Origin: an uncultured Corynebacterium sp.
GTDB lineage: Bacteria > Actinomycetota > Actinomycetes > Mycobacteriales > Mycobacteriaceae
DNA length: 39,638 bases
NCBI RefSeq assembly: GCF_946221105.1
Contig: NZ_CAMICL010000019.1
Coordinates: forward strand, 1-39,638
Direction: 5' to 3'
Below are positions 14,333 to 24,315 of the stretch, one piece after another; within the stretch, counting starts at the first letter, position 1; each line of letters opens with the position of its first letter. Below the pieces are notes generated by a model. It ran no database searches. It was not told where the DNA came from and saw only the letters and a list, made by a program, of their open reading frames with translations. Made by a program: the position numbers and the translations under genes.

Positions 14333-15654
14333 CGCCGTTTCCTTCCTGGGGTTCGTGCTGGACGTGCCCCGAGCACTTTACGCGGGCGGCCCACCCGCGC
14401 CGCAGCCGAGTCCGGGATGTCCAGCGCCTCGTGCAGCTCCGGGGAAGTGGAAAACCACTCGGGCAGCTCGCGGGCACCGAGCGACAGCTCGTCGTTAATT
14501 GCTTCCCACTTGCGGACCTCGTCGTAGCCCACCAGTGTCACGGCAGTGCCTTTCTTGCCGGCGCGGCCGGTGCGGCCGATGCGGTGCACGTACGTCATCG
14601 GGTCATCCGGCGTCTGGAAGTTGATTACGTGGGTGACGTCTTCGACATCGATGCCGCGGGCGGCGACGTCGGTTGCGACGAGGATGTCGGCCGAGCTGCG
14701 TCGAAAAGCATCGAGCGCCGCCTCGCGAGCACGCTGTCCCAGATCGCCGTGGACCGCGGCGACGGTGAAGCCGCGCTTCGCGAGATCCTCCGCAAGCTCC
14801 GCGGCGGAGCGCTTCGTGCGAGCGAAGATGATGGTGCGCCCGCGGCCGCGGGCCTGGAGGATGCGCGCGACCACCTCCGGCTTATCCATGCGGTGGGATT
14901 TCAGCGTCACCTGACGGGTGGTGTCGTGGGTGCGCGGCGCATCGGCGGACTCGGCGCGGATGTGCACCGGCTTATGCATCTTCGCTCGCGCCAGTGTCAG
15001 AATCTGGCCGGGCATGGTGGCGGAAAACAGCATCGTCTGCGAGTCATCGCGCACCGCCGCCCAGAGCTTCTCGATGTCGGGCAAAAAGCCCATGTCGAGC
15101 ATCTCGTCCGCCTCATCGAGCACCAGGATTGCGACGTGGGAAAGGTCGAGATCGCCGCGCTCGTGCAAGTCGATCAGGCGCCCGGGCGTGCCGACGACAA
15201 CGTCCACGCCCCCTTTCAGCGCCGCAATCTGGTCCTCGTACGGACGGCCGCCGTAGATCGTGGTCACGCGCACCGGCGTCTGGGAAGCGGCGAAGGCGAG
15301 GTCGTCGCCGACCTGCACTGCCAGCTCGCGGGTGGGCACCACGACCAGGGCGCGCGGGGTGCCGTCAAGCTCGTCGATGTCCGCGTCGTCAAAAACGCGG
15401 TCTAAAAGCGGGACACCGAAACCGAACGTCTTGCCCATGCCGGTGCGGGCCTGGCCGATGATTTCCCGGCCCGCCAGCGCGCGGGGCAGCGTGAGCTCCT
15501 GGATGGAAAAGGGGCGCACTATGCCGCGCTGCGCCAGCGCATCGGTGATTTCGGCGGCGACGCCCAGCTGAGCAAACGTCGGCGGCAGCGATTTTTCGCC
15601 GGCCGGGGCGCCAGTTGAGGCGCGGTCGTGTTCACTCTCAGCTGAATAGGGCAC
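14329..15654 (-). CDS. DEAD-box ATP-dependent RNA helicase (RhlE/Rv3211 type)
   Basis: A 441-residue helicase core. The Q motif (Phe27, Gln52) and Walker A ARTGMGKT (69-76) are followed by PTRELA, TPGRL, DEAD (180-183), SAT (211-213), and HRIGRTGRAGK near 350. A short disordered N-terminus and basic tail (RPRKVLGARPARTPGRKRR) probably help RNA binding. It likely remodels RNA or ribosome precursors. The start is GTG 15654, with TAAGAT 6 nt upstream, another leaderless arrangement. It diverges from the DUF3107 gene. Confidence 0.93.
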   Translation of the reverse strand: MPYSAESEHDRASTGAPAGEKSLPPTFAQLGVAAEITDALAQRGIVRPFSIQELTLPRALAGREIIGQARTGMGKTFGFGVPLLDRVFDDADIDELDGTPRALVVVPTRELAVQVGDDLAFAASQTPVRVTTIYGGRPYEDQIAALKGGVDVVVGTPGRLIDLHERGDLDLSHVAILVLDEADEMLDMGFLPDIEKLWAAVRDDSQTMLFSATMPGQILTLARAKMHKPVHIRAESADAPRTHDTTRQVTLKSHRMDKPEVVARILQARGRGRTIIFARTKRSAAELAEDLAKRGFTVAAVHGDLGQRAREAALDAFRRSSADILVATDVAARGIDVEDVTHVINFQTPDDPMTYVHRIGRTGRAGKKGTAVTLVGYDEVRKWEAINDELSLGARELPEWFSTSPELHEALDIPDSAAARVGRPRKVLGARPARTPGRKRR

Positions 15655-15660
15655 GCGTTT

Positions 15661-15684
15661 ATCTTAACTACAGGCCGTTACAAT
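15661..15684. promoter_or_regulatory. Back-to-back leaderless promoters (helicase and DUF3107)
   Basis: On the minus strand TAAGAT (15666-15661) precedes GTG 15654 by 6 nt. On the plus strand TACAAT (15679-15684) precedes ATG 15691 by 6 nt. Only 12 nt separate the two -10 hexamers, and the start codons are 36 nt apart. Confidence 0.5.
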
Positions 15685-15690
15685 GGCGCC

Positions 15691-15915
15691 ATGGATATCA
15701 AGATCGGTCTTGCAGACAGCCCCCGCGAACTGACGATCAAGCTGCCGGAGGGCCAGGACGACATTATCGCCACCGTTGAGCAGGCTATTGACGGCGGCCA
15801 GGCCACCTTGAAGGTGGAGGACGACAAGGGCCGCGTTTACCTCATCCGCACCGACCGCATTGTGTACGTGGAGCAGGGTACTGCCGCAGCCCGATCCGTC
15901 GGGTTCATGCGCTAA
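15691..15915 (+). CDS. DUF3107 family protein
   Basis: A 74-residue protein that begins MDIKIGLADSPRELTIKLPEG and ends RIVYVEQGTAAARSVGFMR. This matches the small actinobacterial DUF3107 family found beside the Rv3211-type helicase. It is probably a single alpha/beta domain; the function is not known. The start is leaderless by position, and no ribosome-binding site is present. Its stop codon overlaps the putative -10 of the following gene. Confidence 0.85.
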   Translation: MDIKIGLADSPRELTIKLPEGQDDIIATVEQAIDGGQATLKVEDDKGRVYLIRTDRIVYVEQGTAAARSVGFMR

Positions 15916-15926
15916 ATTACGCATTT

Positions 15927-17111
15927 ATGGCACAACGGCACGGCGCACATGAGCGGGACGCCCGCGGCGGCTCCACCGGGGGCGGCCACGGGGCGCACCG
16001 CCGCCCTGGTGATGGCGAATTCGGCGCCCGTGAAACCGGCGACGATGATTTCGGCGACTGGTTCGATAGCTGGGATCTCGAACCCGAGGATGCAGAGCCC
16101 GCGCGCCCGCGCCGCCGCCGCCGTGACGAAAAGCGCACACGCAAAAGCGCCAAGCTTCACGGTGCCTCATGGGGCCCCAAAACCTCCTCGAAGCACGCCC
16201 AAGCTGGTGATGGCAAGCTCGCCGCGTTTGCGCAGGAGTACGGCTGGCGTGCCTACGCCATCCCCGTGCTGGCCGTGATCACGGTCTTTGTGCTGATCAA
16301 CATGTTCCAAAACCCGGAGGACCTGGCCGTTGGTTCCACCGCCTCCTCTGCTGAGGAGGAAGAATCCGCAGCGTCTTCGCCCGCGCAGCGCGAGGAAGAC
16401 CCGGACGGCGGCGTGAAGCCGCTGGAGCCGGCGAAGATCGCCGAAGGCGAGTTTGACCCGCACGATCTGCCGCCGGGCGGGCCGTACACAACCACCGGAG
16501 CCGGCACCTTCTACGAAGTGGGTGCTCCAGGCATGACCGCAGGCGAAGGTACCGAGCTGGTGGTGCGCTTCGCCGTGGAGGTCGAGCACGGCATCGACAC
16601 CTCGGGCTACGGCGGGGATGAAGCGTTTGCGCACATGGTTGACGCGACGTTGAGCGATCCGCGCGGTTGGATCAATGACCCACGCTTCCGCTTCGAGCAC
16701 GTTAGCGTCAACGACAACCCGTCGCTGAAAATCCGTCTGACATCGCTGGACACCACCGCGGAGCTGTGCGGCGTGCAGATCGGCACCGAGACCAGCTGCC
16801 GCACCCGCATCACCGGCGAGGACACGGTGCTGCTCAACGAGTCGCGCTGGGTGCGCGGCGCCGTGCCGTTCCAGGGTGATCTGGGCAGCTACCGCCAGTA
16901 CCTGATCAACCACGAGGTGGGCCACGCCGTGGGCTTCGCGGAGCACGTTCCGTGCCCGGAGCCGAACGCGCTGGCGCCGGTCATGATGCAGCAGACCTTA
17001 AGCCTGAACAATGCGCAGTTGCGGGAGTTGAGCCCGGAGGACAATTACCCGGACAACCCGGACACCTGCCGGCCGAACCCGTGGCCCTACCCGCGCCCAG
17101 CGGCGCTGTAG
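15927..17111 (+). CDS. DUF3152 membrane-anchored zincin-like protein
   Basis: A 394-residue protein. A hydrophilic, disordered cytoplasmic N-terminus with Gly/Arg/Asp-rich tracts (1-105) leads to one membrane helix (about 107-127), then an acidic linker and an extracytoplasmic domain. That domain holds HEVGHAVGFAEH (His329, Glu330, His333, His340), a zinc-protease-like signature, followed by PVMMQQT. It resembles the DUF3152 family (Rv3207c). Protease activity is inferred only. TAAATT (15913-15918) sits 8 nt before ATG 15927 and overlaps the preceding stop codon. The TIGR02569 gene follows 10 nt downstream. Confidence 0.85.
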   Translation: MAQRHGAHERDARGGSTGGGHGAHRRPGDGEFGARETGDDDFGDWFDSWDLEPEDAEPARPRRRRRDEKRTRKSAKLHGASWGPKTSSKHAQAGDGKLAAFAQEYGWRAYAIPVLAVITVFVLINMFQNPEDLAVGSTASSAEEEESAASSPAQREEDPDGGVKPLEPAKIAEGEFDPHDLPPGGPYTTTGAGTFYEVGAPGMTAGEGTELVVRFAVEVEHGIDTSGYGGDEAFAHMVDATLSDPRGWINDPRFRFEHVSVNDNPSLKIRLTSLDTTAELCGVQIGTETSCRTRITGEDTVLLNESRWVRGAVPFQGDLGSYRQYLINHEVGHAVGFAEHVPCPEPNALAPVMMQQTLSLNNAQLRELSPEDNYPDNPDTCRPNPWPYPRPAAL

Positions 17112-17121
17112 GAGGCTGTAG

Positions 17122-17853
17122 GTGGCAGAGCAAACGGCACAGCAGATCCCCGGACATGTGTTGTCGGCGTTCCAGCTCGACGGCCGGGCAGGCATCCCTT
17201 TGGGCCCGGAGTGGGACAACGGCGTCCGCTTCGGCCGGGTGGTGGTCTCAGAGGCCAGCGACACTGCGGCCTGGTCCGGCAAAGCCCGCGATCATGCCGG
17301 CGAGTTCGGCGCGGGCATCGCGGTGTCGCGCCCGGTGCGCGCCACTGACGGCCGCCTGGTCGTGGGCGGCTTCAAGGCCAGCGAGTTTGTTGAGGGCCAG
17401 GTGCGCGCGCGTATCGACGAAGCCGTGTCCGCCGCCCTGAGCTACGACGAGGCGATGGCCGGGGTTGAAGCGCCGGCGGCGGACCGCGGCGACGCGTTCG
17501 CGACGGCAGAGCGCGCGGTGTGGCGCGACTACACGCCGCAGCCAGACGACGTTGTGGCGCACATGGATTTTGCATCCTGCCTGCTCTTTTCCGGGGATAT
17601 GGTGCCGACGTTGACGGACCTTGTGCCGTCTTCAGGCAAACGCCCCCGAGGTTTCACCGCGGCGCTGGTGATTGTGGACGGGCTGCTAGCTGAGGCCTGC
17701 GATGATGCTGTGCTGGACCGGTGGGCGCATGTGCCGGGGCTGCGGGAACTTGCGCGACGGGCGTTGGAATACCGTGTGGCCTGCGCGAGAGCTGCAGGTT
17801 CGGACATACGTTCGATAGTTGAGGGGGTTGATCGGGCGCTCGTGTCGGAGTGA
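17122..17853 (+). CDS. TIGR02569 family protein
   Basis: A 243-residue protein with IPGHVLSAFQL, PLGPEWDNGVRFGRVVV, SRPVRATDGRLVVGGFKASEFV and a VVAHMDFASCLLFS segment. This matches the actinobacterial TIGR02569 family, which has a distant aminoglycoside-phosphotransferase-like fold (the HMDF segment sits where a catalytic loop would be). The substrate is unknown. GTG 17122 follows GTAGGAGG by 7 nt. Its stop overlaps the adnA start by 4 bp (GTGA), so it leads the adnAB repair operon. Confidence 0.7.
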   Translation: MAEQTAQQIPGHVLSAFQLDGRAGIPLGPEWDNGVRFGRVVVSEASDTAAWSGKARDHAGEFGAGIAVSRPVRATDGRLVVGGFKASEFVEGQVRARIDEAVSAALSYDEAMAGVEAPAADRGDAFATAERAVWRDYTPQPDDVVAHMDFASCLLFSGDMVPTLTDLVPSSGKRPRGFTAALVIVDGLLAEACDDAVLDRWAHVPGLRELARRALEYRVACARAAGSDIRSIVEGVDRALVSE

Positions 17854-20800
17854 GTGACACAATCAACGGCATGACTTCCACCAGACCCTCACCCGTGCCC
17901 CCGGCCGCGCTTGAGCCGAAGGCCTACCTCGTGCCGCGCACGCGCCCGGACACAAGGCGCGAATGGCCGGTTGAGCTGCCCCAGCAAGGCCTGTACAAAG
18001 TCACGGGCGAGCCGGGCTCCGGGGTGTCGAGCTTCCTGCTGGACACCGCCGCGGCCGCGATGCGAAGGCACGCAGGCAGCGAAGCGGAACACGGCCCGGG
18101 CGGGGTGCTAGTGCTCACTGATTCCAAGGAGACCGGCGCGAGGCTGCGCGCGGAGCTGGCGGACACGCTGGCCGCCTCCGGTTTTGTCTCGGACGAGCCG
18201 GTGGTGCGCTCCGTGCACTCGCTCGCGTTCGCGCTGGTGCGCCAGCAGATGGACGAGGAGCTGCGGCTGATCTCCGGCGCAGAGCAGGACGCGGTGATCC
18301 GCCAGCTGCTGCAGGGCCACGCCGAAGACGGCGGCGGCACCTGGCCCGCGGAGCTGCGGCCGGCCCTGCCCATGGTGGGGTTTGCCCGGCAGTTGAGGGA
18401 CTTTCTGCTGCGCGCCATCGAGCGTGGCCAGGGCCCGGAGGATCTGGTGGAGCTGGGCCAGCGCCACGGCATTGGCATCTGGTCCGCCTCGGGCGATTTC
18501 TTGCGGGAGTATCAGCAGGTGATGGCGCTGTCCGGTGCGCACCGCCTCTCAGCATCCGAGCTGATTGCCGCCGCGTTTGAGGTGGAGCTGCCGCGCACGT
18601 GGCACACCGTGATCGTGGACGACGCGCAGCACCTGGCACCGGCATCCGCGGCACTGGTGCAACGGCTGTTGGAACAGGCGGACCTCGGGGTTGTCGGCGG
18701 GGACCTGGAGCAATCCGTGTTCCACTTCCGTGGCGCCTCACCGGCATTCTTTGAGGACTTGGGCGTGTTGGACCACGAGGTGATCGACTTAGGCGCCACT
18801 CGCAGGACGCCTGCACGATACGCGGCGATCGCAGATTCAAGCGCGGCCGAGCTTTCTCTGGTGGCGGACACACTGCGCCGCGCACACCTGGAAGAGGGCG
18901 TGGCCTACCGCGATATGGCTGTGGTGGTGCGCTCCACGCCGCTGTTGGAGCCGATGCGCCGCGCGCTGCTGCGCGCCGGGGTGCCGGTCTCGCTCAACCC
19001 CACCGATCTGGTGCTGGGGGAGCAGCGCATCGTCTCCGCGCTGCTGCTCGGCGTGCGCGCGCTGTATGAGGAGCTTTCGGCCACCGAGTGGCGCGACCTG
19101 CTGCTCAGCCCCGTCGGCGGCGCAGACCCGGTGACGCTGCGCAGGTTGTTGCGCGGCCTGCGCCGCTGGTCGCCGGAGACCCGCGCGGAGGAAAGCCTGC
19201 GCGAGCTGTTGGCCACCCCGGCCGGGCTGCCGGACTTCGGCACCGTGCTCACGGACCGCGAGCTGGACATCCTGCACCGCGTGCGCGACGTGCTGGACGC
19301 CGGGCGCAGCGTGCTTGCAGATGGCGGCACGGTGGAGGAAGTGCTGTGGGCGCTCTGGCACGCCACGGGCCTGTCCAACCGGCTGCTGGCGTCTGCGCTG
19401 CGGGGTGGCGCGACCGGCTCGCAGGCGGACAGGGACCTCGACGCCGTGATGGCGCTGTTCGACGCCGCCGGCGACCACACGGAGCGCAGGCCCAGCGCCG
19501 GCATCGAATCCTTCGTCGCGTCCATCACCGAACAGGAGCTGCCCACCGGCGTGCGCGACCGCCGAAACGCCACCCCGGACGCCGCAGCACTGCTCACCGC
19601 TCACGGAGCGGTGGGCCGCGAGTTCCGCCGCGTGGTCGTGGCGGGCGTGCAGGAGCTGACGTGGCCGAGCTTGGGGGAGACCGGGTCGCTGTTCCGCCAG
19701 GAAGACCTGGTGGACCTCATCGACAAGGACGTGGACCCCGGCGTGCCCGTCTCCCACATCAACGAGCGGTTGGTGGAGGAGCGCCGCCTGTTCACGGTGG
19801 CGACCAGCCGCGCCACGGAGCAGCTGTTGGTCACCGCCGTGGAAAGCGACGACGGCGAGGAGGTGGAGCAGCGCTCGCGTTTCGTGGAGGAGTTCTGCCG
19901 CGACTTCAAGGTGCAGCCGCGCGAGGTGCGCATCGCGGGCACGTCTGCGGACGCCGCCCGGATCGTCGGCCAGAGTGCGGGCGCTGCCGCTGAGGCCGAG
20001 GACGGAAGCACAGTGGTGCGCGTGCTCGCGCACGACGACCTGATCGCCGAGTTCCGCCGCGTGCTGGTGGACCCTGCATCCACAGAGGCGCAGCGCAGCC
20101 AGGCGTCCCGCCAACTCGCGCGCTTGGCGGCCGCCGGCGTGTTGGGCGCGGACCCGGAGCAGTGGTGGACGACCACGGAGCCGTCCACAAGCGAGCCGCT
20201 CGAGGTCTCGCCGGCGCTGTCGCCGTCGCGGGTGGAAAAGCTGCTCGCATGCCCCATGCAGGCCGTGCTGGAACGGATGTCCGGCCTGGATGAATCGCTG
20301 GACATGATCTACGGCTCCATGGCGCACGCCTACTTCGAAGCGCTGGGCAACGGCATGGACGACGCCGAGGCGCTGGATGCGACCGTGGCGGCGCGCCGGG
20401 CCGCGGATAACGCCCCGGATTGGAAGGTCGAGCGCGACATCGCGGACTTTCAGGCCATGCTCGAGCGCACCCACGGCTGGCTCGAGGCCAGCCGCGGGGC
20501 GTTTGAACAGGTCGCGGTTGAAGCTGACGTGAACGTCCAGGTCAGCGACAATGTGCGCATCCGCGGCAGGCTGGACCGACTCGAGCGCGACAGCAGCGGT
20601 GCCGTGCACATTGTGGACCTGAAAACGGGCGCGTACCCGCCGACCGTGGACGCCACCGCGGACAACCCCCAGCTGGCCACCTACCAGCTGGCGCTGGCGC
20701 ACGGCGAGTTCGCCGGCGGCAAGGTGGTCACCGCGCGCGACGGCGCGAATGCGCTTTCGGTGGGCGGGGCGGTGCTGGTGTACCCAAACGCCAACAAGAC

Positions 20801-20993
20801 CACGCTGAGCACCCGAGAGCAGGCGGCGAAAACCGGCGAAGAGCTGGACGCGCTCGCCGCCGCGCTCGACGGGCTGCCCGAGGAAACCGCAGGACCGACG
20901 TTGCTCGCCGTGGTCGGCCCGCAGTGCGACCGCTGCGCTGTGCGAGCGCTGTGCCCGATCCAGCCGGAAGGAGCGACGATCCACCATGTCTAA
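17850..20993 (+). CDS. adnA: AdnA subunit of the AdnAB helicase-nuclease
   Basis: A 1047-residue UvrD-like helicase fused to a RecB-type nuclease, one half of the heterodimer that resects double-strand breaks in Mycobacteriales. The Walker A position reads GEPGSGVSS (53-61) with no lysine. Motif II is VDDAQH (Asp257-Asp258) and motif III GGDLEQSVFHFRGA. The C-terminal nuclease has DLK (Asp923, Lys925). An AddB-like iron-sulfur set is visible: the Cys in KLLACPMQAV plus CDRCAVRALC near the end. GTG 17850 overlaps the preceding stop codon; an ATG at 17871 with CACAAT 7 nt upstream is an alternative. It overlaps adnB by 8 bp. Confidence 0.9.
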   Translation: MSDTINGMTSTRPSPVPPAALEPKAYLVPRTRPDTRREWPVELPQQGLYKVTGEPGSGVSSFLLDTAAAAMRRHAGSEAEHGPGGVLVLTDSKETGARLRAELADTLAASGFVSDEPVVRSVHSLAFALVRQQMDEELRLISGAEQDAVIRQLLQGHAEDGGGTWPAELRPALPMVGFARQLRDFLLRAIERGQGPEDLVELGQRHGIGIWSASGDFLREYQQVMALSGAHRLSASELIAAAFEVELPRTWHTVIVDDAQHLAPASAALVQRLLEQADLGVVGGDLEQSVFHFRGASPAFFEDLGVLDHEVIDLGATRRTPARYAAIADSSAAELSLVADTLRRAHLEEGVAYRDMAVVVRSTPLLEPMRRALLRAGVPVSLNPTDLVLGEQRIVSALLLGVRALYEELSATEWRDLLLSPVGGADPVTLRRLLRGLRRWSPETRAEESLRELLATPAGLPDFGTVLTDRELDILHRVRDVLDAGRSVLADGGTVEEVLWALWHATGLSNRLLASALRGGATGSQADRDLDAVMALFDAAGDHTERRPSAGIESFVASITEQELPTGVRDRRNATPDAAALLTAHGAVGREFRRVVVAGVQELTWPSLGETGSLFRQEDLVDLIDKDVDPGVPVSHINERLVEERRLFTVATSRATEQLLVTAVESDDGEEVEQRSRFVEEFCRDFKVQPREVRIAGTSADAARIVGQSAGAAAEAEDGSTVVRVLAHDDLIAEFRRVLVDPASTEAQRSQASRQLARLAAAGVLGADPEQWWTTTEPSTSEPLEVSPALSPSRVEKLLACPMQAVLERMSGLDESLDMIYGSMAHAYFEALGNGMDDAEALDATVAARRAADNAPDWKVERDIADFQAMLERTHGWLEASRGAFEQVAVEADVNVQVSDNVRIRGRLDRLERDSSGAVHIVDLKTGAYPPTVDATADNPQLATYQLALAHGEFAGGKVVTARDGANALSVGGAVLVYPNANKTTLSTREQAAKTGEELDALAAALDGLPEETAGPTLLAVVGPQCDRCAVRALCPIQPEGATIHHV

Positions 20994-23900
20994 CCCCACC
21001 CCGATGTCTCCCGTGCTGCTGTCGCGCTACCTGGGCCAGCAGTACCCGCCGACAGACCAGCAGGCGGCCGTGATCGGCGCGGAGCCAGGCCCGCTGCTGG
21101 TGGTCGCCGGCGCCGGTGCCGGCAAAACCGAAACCATGGCCGCGCGCGTGGTGTGGCTGGTGGCCAACGGTTACGCCCGGCCGGACGAGGTTTTGGGCCT
21201 GACGTTTACGCGCAAGGCCGCCCAGGAGATGGGCAAGCGCATCCGGGACCGGCTGGGCTCGCTCGCGGCCAACACCGACCTGGTGCGCCGCCTCGACCCG
21301 TCCGGCGAGCTGGCGAAAAACCTGGAGGTGATCGCGCCTTCGGTGTCCACCTACGACTCGTACGCCGGCGAGCTGATCCGCGAATACGGCCTTTTGGTGC
21401 CGGTGGAGCCGGACGCCCGGCTGATCACGGACGCGGAGCTGCACGCCATCGCCACCGACGTGGTGGTCAACTACTCCGGCGGGCTGATCACGGAGTTGGG
21501 CTCCAACCCGTCGCTGTCCACCGTGGTGGAGGACCTGCTCGCGCTGACCACCGCGATGGGCAACGAGCTGGCCTCACCCGAGTGGGTGCGCGAGCACGCG
21601 CACGACTTCCTCGCAGAAACCGAGTCGTACCCCATGGCCCCGCGCGCCCGCGTGGAGTTCACCAAGGTGCTCACGAACTGGCGCTCCAAGCAGGAAATGC
21701 GCGTGAACATGCTGCCGCTGGTGGAGGAGCTGGCGGCGGAGCTGCGCCGCCGCGGCGTGGTCACGTTCAACGAGCAGATGTCCGTGGCTGCGAAGTTGGC
21801 GCGCGACCACAAGACAGTGGGGGAGTCGCAGCGCTCCCGCTACCGCGTGGTCATGCTGGACGAGTACCAAGACACCTCGCACGCGCAGCGCGTGCTGTTG
21901 CGCAGCCTGTTCGGCGAGGGCGCGGACCCGTCGCTGACAGTGACCGCAGTGGGCGACCCGATGCAGGCGATCTACGGCTGGCGCGGCGCGACCGCCGCCA
22001 ACCTGGCCGCGTTTGTGGAGGATTTCCCATCGCCTGCAGGTCCGGCGCCGAAGAAGCAGCTGACCACCTCCTGGCGCAACCCGCCCGAGGTGCTGGACCT
22101 GGCTAACGGCGTCTCCGACGCGGTGCTGGGCACCGCCGAGGACAGGGCCGTGGCCCAGCTAGAGCCCCGGCCGGCCGCGGATGCCGGCGATGTGACCTTG
22201 GGCTTCTTCCCGGACCAGGACGCGGAGATCGCCTACGTGGCGGACGCGCTCGCGCAGGAATACCAGGCGGCGGCGCAGGAGGGGCGCGCGCTTTCCGCGG
22301 CCGCGCTAGTGCGCAAGAACCGCCACTCGCCGGTTTTGGCGGCGGCGCTGGAGGAGCGCGGGGTTCCCTACGAAATTGTGGGACTTGCAGGGCTTCTCGA
22401 CGTCCCGGAGGTCGCCGACACCGTCGCCATCGCCACGATGCTGGTGCGCCCGGACGACACCGCCGCCGCGCTGCGCGTCCTCGGCGGACCCGCCGTGGGC
22501 CTGGGCCTTGCCGATCTGCAGGCGTTGGCGTCGCGCGCGAACAACCTGCATGGCTCGGGAGCGGATACCCCGCCGGAGGCCGCCCCGGCGGATGCGGCGG
22601 AGCACCTGCACGCCCAGCTGGAGGAGCTCGTGGCCCGCGCTGAGGAGATCTCCGCTAGCTCCGACAAACCCGAAGGGCTCACGGACGCCCTGGCGGACCT
22701 GGGCGAGCCGGAGCGCTACAGCGAGGAAGGCCTCGCACGCATGCGGGACACCGCGGCGAAGCTGCGCTGGCTGCGCACCCACAGCCTGGGCAAGAGACTC
22801 AGTGACCTGTTCGCCGACATCATCCACGTCTTCGGCATCCGCACCGAAGTGCTCGCCCGCGGCTCCGCCACAGGCGCGGTCCACCTGGACCGGCTGCTCG
22901 AGGAGGTCGCCGCGTACCCGGGCGCGAGCCTGGACGGGCTGCTGCACTTCTTCGAGCTCGCCCGCAGCTTCGAGGACGGCTTGGCCCCGGGCTCGGTGGC
23001 GGTGAAGGAAGACCGGGTGCAGATCCTCACCGCGCACAAGGCCAAGGGCCTGGAGTGGGACACCGTGGCGGTGTTGCACGCGGACGCTGCGACGTACAAG
23101 TCCAAGACGGAAACCTTCCTCACCTTCCCGCGCTTCCTGCCGACGGAAACGTTCGGCGACCCGGACGTCTACCCCGTATTCGCGGACGTGGAAAACCGCT
23201 CGGACTTCGAAAAAGCCGGCAAGGCCTGGCTCAAGGAGGTCGCCGGGGATCTGGCCGAGGAAGCTGCCCGACTGTTCTATGTTGCGGTGACCCGCTCCGG
23301 CAAGAAACTCATCGTCACCGGCTCACGTCGCCGCGAAGGTGTGGCGCGCGAGGCGGAGCCCTACGAACACTTCGCCGCCATGCGAGAGCGGGTGCCGGAG
23401 GCATGCGTGGTGGTCTGGGACGACGGCACCGCGCCCGAGGAAGACACAGAAGAGGCCGCGCAGGAGGCGACCCCACCGGAGTCCGGCCGCTGGCCCCACT
23501 ACGCGCCAACGCCGCGCGACCTCGCGGCCGCCGAAGCGGTCCGCGCCGCCATGGACACGCTGCCGGACTACGCCGAAGGCGAGCTGTTCTCGCTCTGGGA
23601 GCGCGACGCCACAGCGTTGATTGAGGAGCACGGCGCCGCCCAGGCCGCGGACGTGCCGGTGGTTATGCCGGGCGAACTCACCGCCTCCGACGTGGTGGCG
23701 CTGAAGGCGGACCCGGAGCAGTTCGCCCGCCGCGCCCGCCGCCCCGTGCCGTTCAAGCCGAACACCTACGCCAAGCGCGGCACCGCGTTCCACGAGTGGC
23801 TGGAGCAGTTCTACGGCGCGCGCCCGCTGCTGACAGAAGACGAGCTGCCGGGCAACGACGAGGCGGAAGTGGACCGCGCCGTCCTGGAGCGGCTGAAGCG

Positions 23901-24315
23901 CAACTTCGAGGCCAGCGAGTGGGCCGGGCGCACGCCCGAGTACGTCGAGCACCCCTTCGAGCTGGCGCTGGGCGATTCGGTCGTGCGCGGGCGCATGGAC
24001 GCCGTCTTCGCCGACGACGACGGCTGGGTCGTGGTGGATTGGAAGACCGGCGAAAAGCCAGGTAAAGACGCGATGGAATCCGCTCAGCTGCAGCTCGCGG
24101 TCTACCGCGAGGCGTGGCGCCGGATCGCAGGTGACGGCAAGCCGGTGCGGGCGGTATTTTTCTACGTGCGAACGGGCGAGACGTTCGCGCCGCGCGCCTT
24201 GCCGGATCTTGACCAGCTGGAGACAATGCTCGGAGGCGCGGGCACCGGCACGCCCGATTCAGCCGGCACGCCCGGTCAAGACATTGCACGAGAAAGCGAG
24301 GAGCGGCAGGGATGA
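20986..24315 (+). CDS. adnB: AdnB subunit of the AdnAB helicase-nuclease
   Basis: A 1109-residue partner of AdnA, with intact motor and nuclease. Walker A GAGAGKT is at 42-48 (Lys47), motif Ia LTFTRKAAQEM, motif II DEYQDT from Asp292, motif III GDPMQAIYGWRG, and AHKAKGLEWDTVAV late in the motor. The nuclease domain has FHEWLE, RMDAVFADD and VVDWKTG (Asp1018, Lys1020), without cluster cysteines. In the characterised mycobacterial enzyme AdnB is the leading motor. ATG 20986 lies inside the end of adnA. Its stop overlaps the channel gene start (ATGA). Confidence 0.93.
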   Translation: MSNPTPMSPVLLSRYLGQQYPPTDQQAAVIGAEPGPLLVVAGAGAGKTETMAARVVWLVANGYARPDEVLGLTFTRKAAQEMGKRIRDRLGSLAANTDLVRRLDPSGELAKNLEVIAPSVSTYDSYAGELIREYGLLVPVEPDARLITDAELHAIATDVVVNYSGGLITELGSNPSLSTVVEDLLALTTAMGNELASPEWVREHAHDFLAETESYPMAPRARVEFTKVLTNWRSKQEMRVNMLPLVEELAAELRRRGVVTFNEQMSVAAKLARDHKTVGESQRSRYRVVMLDEYQDTSHAQRVLLRSLFGEGADPSLTVTAVGDPMQAIYGWRGATAANLAAFVEDFPSPAGPAPKKQLTTSWRNPPEVLDLANGVSDAVLGTAEDRAVAQLEPRPAADAGDVTLGFFPDQDAEIAYVADALAQEYQAAAQEGRALSAAALVRKNRHSPVLAAALEERGVPYEIVGLAGLLDVPEVADTVAIATMLVRPDDTAAALRVLGGPAVGLGLADLQALASRANNLHGSGADTPPEAAPADAAEHLHAQLEELVARAEEISASSDKPEGLTDALADLGEPERYSEEGLARMRDTAAKLRWLRTHSLGKRLSDLFADIIHVFGIRTEVLARGSATGAVHLDRLLEEVAAYPGASLDGLLHFFELARSFEDGLAPGSVAVKEDRVQILTAHKAKGLEWDTVAVLHADAATYKSKTETFLTFPRFLPTETFGDPDVYPVFADVENRSDFEKAGKAWLKEVAGDLAEEAARLFYVAVTRSGKKLIVTGSRRREGVAREAEPYEHFAAMRERVPEACVVVWDDGTAPEEDTEEAAQEATPPESGRWPHYAPTPRDLAAAEAVRAAMDTLPDYAEGELFSLWERDATALIEEHGAAQAADVPVVMPGELTASDVVALKADPEQFARRARRPVPFKPNTYAKRGTAFHEWLEQFYGARPLLTEDELPGNDEAEVDRAVLERLKRNFEASEWAGRTPEYVEHPFELALGDSVVRGRMDAVFADDDGWVVVDWKTGEKPGKDAMESAQLQLAVYREAWRRIAGDGKPVRAVFFYVRTGETFAPRALPDLDQLETMLGGAGTGTPDSAGTPGQDIARESEERQG

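Noticed and set aside
18837..20999. A 720-residue open frame antisense to adnA
   Set aside because: It shows the same shadow composition and no motifs; it is fully covered by adnA.
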